Of a DNA stretch of 15,801 nucleotides, positions 13,385 through 15,801 are shown piece by piece. The stretch covers positions 1-15,801 of the forward strand of contig DAOUQA010000021.1 of NCBI GenBank assembly GCA_030625905.1. Direction: 5' to 3'. This stretch comes from Kiritimatiellales bacterium (GTDB taxonomy: Bacteria > Verrucomicrobiota > Kiritimatiellia > Kiritimatiellales > Pontiellaceae). Every line of letters starts with the position of its first letter. Positions within the stretch are counted from its first letter, which is position 1. The translations under genes were made by a program, and so were the position numbers. The notes beneath the pieces were generated by a model. It had not been told where the DNA came from. It saw nothing but the letters and a program-made list of their open reading frames with translations, and ran no database searches.

Positions 13385-14263
13385 CTATGTGTCGAGATTC
13401 GGGGTTTTGTTCTTAAAGATACGACGAACGGAAATCATCCCGCCGCCAAACAGACCGATCAAACTCAAAACGGTCGGCTCGGGAACAAGTACCTTATTGC
13501 TGGTCTTCCCGCCAATAGAGAACCCGTTCCCCGAAATAACCGACCCGCCAAAACTGGTTAGTTTGGAGAGCGTCACCGCTGCATTCGGGGCAACAATGGT
13601 GCCGAGGAAATCCCCTCCATCATAGGTAAAGTCGCTATCGCCATCATAGATAAAGAATACACGCGAGGCATCCGTTCCATTGACCACGATGTCCACATTG
13701 CTCAGGTCGAAAGCATTACTGATCCGGATGTAGAAAATATCGTCCGCCTGGCCATTGAGCGTCAACGTGCCGGAAGACAGCTTGAACGAATCCATGTCAA
13801 CCACGGTATATTCATCCGTGCGGTCAATCGTCAAACCTCCCGTTTGGTTGATGTCGCCCAGATACAGGTCTTGGGTGAGGGAACCAAACTGGATCATGGC
13901 AAAGTCGACATCATCGATAACGTTTTGCATGGAGGATACTTCGTTATCCGTCCCCAGAAGCGTACCGCTTTTGAGCCTAAGCGATGAGCCTGCCGCGCGG
14001 TAAATGTCGCCGTCCAGCGTGCCGTTCAACTCGATTTCCGTGCCGGCACCGCCCGCCCAGCCAACGTTGCCCCTAAACGTTCCTTTTCTAAAAATCATAT
14101 TATTGGCGGGATTGAGACCAATATCCAAAAAAGTGTAGTTCTTGGCCAAACCCAAGTCGACAATCAGATCCGCCGACGTATTCAAGGCCAACAGCGAACA
14201 CAACACGATGATGCATCGCGCAAGATTTTCCGCTATCCCATAGTTTGCTGCTCGGATTCCCAT
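13385..14263 (-). CDS. PEP-CTERM anchored surface protein, copy A (DUF3494/choice-of-anchor-A-like domain)
   Basis: A 292-residue exported protein. The signal peptide (CIIVLCSLLALNTSA, about 16-31) is followed by a beta-rich domain (about 33-252) and a C-terminal sorting tail: VPEP at 260-263, hydrophobic TVLSLIGLFGGGMISV, then RR. This is the PEP-CTERM layout read by exosortases. The KLSSGTLTLNGQADDIFYIRI stretch and FLGTIVAPNAAVTLS segment resemble ice-binding-like (DUF3494) and choice-of-anchor-A domains; I cannot decide between them. The start at 14263 matches the start of the downstream-numbered paralogue, while an in-frame ATG at 14290 is also possible. It is the second gene of a tandem pair: 82 of 109 residues (142-250) are identical to copy B by hand count. 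Confidence 0.82.
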   Translation of the reverse strand: MGIRAANYGIAENLARCIIVLCSLLALNTSADLIVDLGLAKNYTFLDIGLNPANNMIFRKGTFRGNVGWAGGAGTEIELNGTLDGDIYRAAGSSLRLKSGTLLGTDNEVSSMQNVIDDVDFAMIQFGSLTQDLYLGDINQTGGLTIDRTDEYTVVDMDSFKLSSGTLTLNGQADDIFYIRISNAFDLSNVDIVVNGTDASRVFFIYDGDSDFTYDGGDFLGTIVAPNAAVTLSKLTSFGGSVISGNGFSIGGKTSNKVLVPEPTVLSLIGLFGGGMISVRRIFKNKTPNLDT

Positions 14264-14330
14264 AACGCCGTAAAAAATAGCATGATTCATGCCATTTCTT
14301 CGGCGGCACCCTTTGGGCGAGTTGCCGTTC

Positions 14331-15230
14331 CTATGCGTTGGACTTGAGCACCTTGTTCCAGAAAATACGGCGGAGAAAAAGCACTCCTCCGGCGAACAGG
14401 CCAACCATGCTCAATACAGCAGGCTCGGGGATGGCCACGGTATGATCGAATGCCGTATTCTTGCGTTTTCCCGTAACGGAGAGCCCGTCCCCTGAAATCA
14501 CCGACCCACTGAAACCCTCAATGTCCGAGAGTAGCACCGCTGCATTCGGGGCAATGATATTACCGAGAAAATATCCCCCCCCATAGGTGAGATCGTTGGT
14601 GCCTCCATAAATGAAGAATACGCGCGAGGGATCCGTTCCAACGACGTTTACATCCACATTGAATAAATCGAATGCATTGCTGATTCGGATGTAGAAAACA
14701 TCGTCCACCTGGCCATTGAGTGTCAACGTGCCGGAAGACAACTTGAGAGAGTCTATGTCAACCACGGTAGATTCATCTGTACGGTCAATCGTCAAACCAC
14801 CACTTTGCTGAATGCTACCCAGATCCATATCTTGATTAAGAGTACCAAACCGGGCCACGGCAGCATCGACATCCGCAATGAACTTGGACATGTCGGCGGC
14901 AGGATAATCCGCTCCCAGATGCTCGCCGCCTTTTTTGATCTTTAACGTTGAGTCTGCCGCGCGGTAGATATCCCCGATCAACAGGCCTTTTCTCAACTCG
15001 ATTTTTGTGCCTGTACCGCCAGACCAGCCAATGTCACCGCCAAATCTTCCTTTTGCTAGCAGCGCATTGCGGGATGGGTCGCTACCGATATCCAGAAACA
15101 TGAAATCCTTGGCCGAACCCAGATCGACAATCAGATCCGCCGACGCATTCAAGGCCAACAGCGAACACAACACGATAATGCACCGTGCGAAATTCCCCAC
15201 TTTCCCACAGCCTGTAGCTCGGATTTCCAT
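14331..15230 (-). CDS. PEP-CTERM anchored surface protein, copy B (paralogue of copy A)
   Basis: A 299-residue exported protein with the same plan as copy A: signal peptide to about residue 31 (LALNASA), beta-rich domain with KLSSGTLTLNGQVDDVFYIR and FLGNIIAPNAAVLLS, then IPEP (267-270), hydrophobic AVLSMVGLFAGGVLFL and RR. The signal region is nearly identical to copy A even at the DNA level, while residues about 95-140 and the region before the tail differ most. The start ATG at 15230 has no strong Shine-Dalgarno sequence. An upstream ATG in the other frame (MEHAVSMALW...) lines up with the first ATG of copy A, but a one-base difference puts it out of frame here. It follows lpxB by 154 bases and precedes copy A by 67 bases (40 if the longer start of A is used), so A and B probably share a transcript. 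Confidence 0.83.
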   Translation of the reverse strand: MEIRATGCGKVGNFARCIIVLCSLLALNASADLIVDLGSAKDFMFLDIGSDPSRNALLAKGRFGGDIGWSGGTGTKIELRKGLLIGDIYRAADSTLKIKKGGEHLGADYPAADMSKFIADVDAAVARFGTLNQDMDLGSIQQSGGLTIDRTDESTVVDIDSLKLSSGTLTLNGQVDDVFYIRISNAFDLFNVDVNVVGTDPSRVFFIYGGTNDLTYGGGYFLGNIIAPNAAVLLSDIEGFSGSVISGDGLSVTGKRKNTAFDHTVAIPEPAVLSMVGLFAGGVLFLRRIFWNKVLKSNA

Positions 15231-15384
15231 AGCGCCATGGAAACAGCATGCTCCATGCCATCCTTTTGGCGGTTAGGTAGTGCAATGAACCGGCAGAGTC
15301 GCCTTCCCGCTCAAAGGCCGTCTTGAGGAATTCGAGGGTAAGCTCGGAAAATCGTTGGCACCTTCAAAACCTGAAACAGGTCTG
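15231..15384 (-). other. Gap between lpxB and PEP-CTERM copy B
   Basis: No gene is seen in these 154 bases. The part next to copy B (about 15231-15275) resembles the region before copy A (shared CCGCC, ATGGCATG and CATGCT), so the duplication includes 5' leader sequence. The promoter for the pair may lie here, but no clear -35/-10 pair was found. Confidence 0.5.
15369..15381 (-). terminator. Weak terminator-like hairpin after lpxB
   Basis: On the minus strand ACCTG-TTT-CAGGT is followed by TTTGAAGG, four bases after the lpxB stop. The stem is only five pairs and the T run short, so read-through into the PEP-CTERM pair is likely. Confidence 0.35.
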
Positions 15385-15801
15385 TCAAGTATCGCAGAGA
15401 ATACGAGCCACGTTTTTGGCGGCACTTTCGGTGCCGAGAAGCTGGCGAATCTCTGTGTAGCCTTCCACCATGGCCTTGCGCTCGGGGGTGGCGGCCATCA
15501 GTATAGCGGTTGCTGTAGCCAATGCATCCGGCGTGGCATCATTCTGGAGCAGCTCTGGGCAGACCGTGCGGTTGGCGAGGATATTGACCAGTCCGACGTG
15601 CGAAATCTTAACCCGCCTCCGTCCGATGAAAAAAGTCAACGCACTGGTCTTGTAGACCAAAATATGCGGCGTTCCGATCAACGCGGTTTCGAGCGTCGCC
15701 GTGCCCGAGGTCACGATCGCCGCCTCCGCCTGCCGCATCGACTCGCGCGCGTGGCCACAGATAACATTCAGTCGCGACGGTTTGTCCCTGCACTGGAAAA
15801 C
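15385..15801 (-). CDS. lpxB: Lipid-A-disaccharide synthase, C-terminal part
   Basis: Joins UDP-2,3-diacylglucosamine and lipid X to make the disaccharide core of lipid A at the inner face of the inner membrane (glycosyltransferase family GT19). Only the last 138 or so residues are in the window; the frame is open to the edge. The stretch AAIVTSGTATLETALIGTP, then VYKTSALTFFIGRRRVKISHVGLVNILANR and PELLQNDATP, matches the C-terminal catalytic half of LpxB, including the SGTATLE donor-binding loop and the NxLA(N/G)R segment. It shows that the organism has an outer membrane with lipid A. The stop is TGA at 15387-15385. Confidence 0.93.
   Translation of the reverse strand, partial: VFQCRDKPSRLNVICGHARESMRQAEAAIVTSGTATLETALIGTPHILVYKTSALTFFIGRRRVKISHVGLVNILANRTVCPELLQNDATPDALATATAILMAATPERKAMVEGYTEIRQLLGTESAAKNVARILCDT

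Noticed and set aside
14304..14327. Hairpin between PEP-CTERM copies B and A as a terminator
   Set aside because: CGGCA/TGCCG with CCC-TTT-GGG inside can fold only with a five-base bulge, and no T tract follows on the minus strand.

Overview
The window looks like chromosome from a Gram-negative bacterium of the PVC group, most likely Kiritimatiellota or a close relative. This is inferred from gene content, not from a search. The pointers are lipid A synthesis (lpxB), a polysaccharide secretion machine that spans both membranes, ribonuclease HIII together with ThyX, and two proteins ending in a PEP-CTERM type sorting tail (VPEP or IPEP, a hydrophobic stretch, then RR). No rRNA, tRNA, CRISPR array, transposase or phage gene was seen.

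Layout. Positions 1-376 hold the start of a fumarylacetoacetate hydrolase family gene (minus strand, cut by the window edge). A 412-base intergenic stretch with two repeat structures separates it from aroQ on the plus strand. Between aroQ and holB lies an exact 56-bp tandem duplication, each copy with a hairpin. From about 11200 down to 1378 every gene is on the minus strand and spacing is tight. In transcription order these are three small exported proteins of unknown function, a beta-barrel porin, a Wzc-type co-polymerase/tyrosine kinase, a short outer-membrane export lipoprotein (OPX), then nadD, rsfS, cysS, tmk and holB. On the plus strand at 11305-13307 are rnhC and thyX, closed by a clear terminator. 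The rest (13385-15801, minus strand) is the 3' part of lpxB followed by a tandem pair of PEP-CTERM surface protein genes.

How it fits together. The porin, Wzc and OPX genes make up the export half of a Wzx/Wzy-type polysaccharide secretion system. The OPX is only 209 residues and ends right after its SLBB region, without the C-terminal helix that forms the outer-membrane pore in E. coli Wza, so the adjacent beta-barrel is the natural candidate for the outer-membrane channel. The three unknown exported proteins just upstream of the porin are the least explained genes here and the best candidates for a new accessory module. No glycosyltransferase, flippase, polymerase or exosortase is in the window. 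The genes after OPX are housekeeping: NAD synthesis, ribosome silencing, Cys-tRNA charging, dTMP phosphorylation and the replication clamp loader. ThyX makes dTMP and Tmk phosphorylates it.
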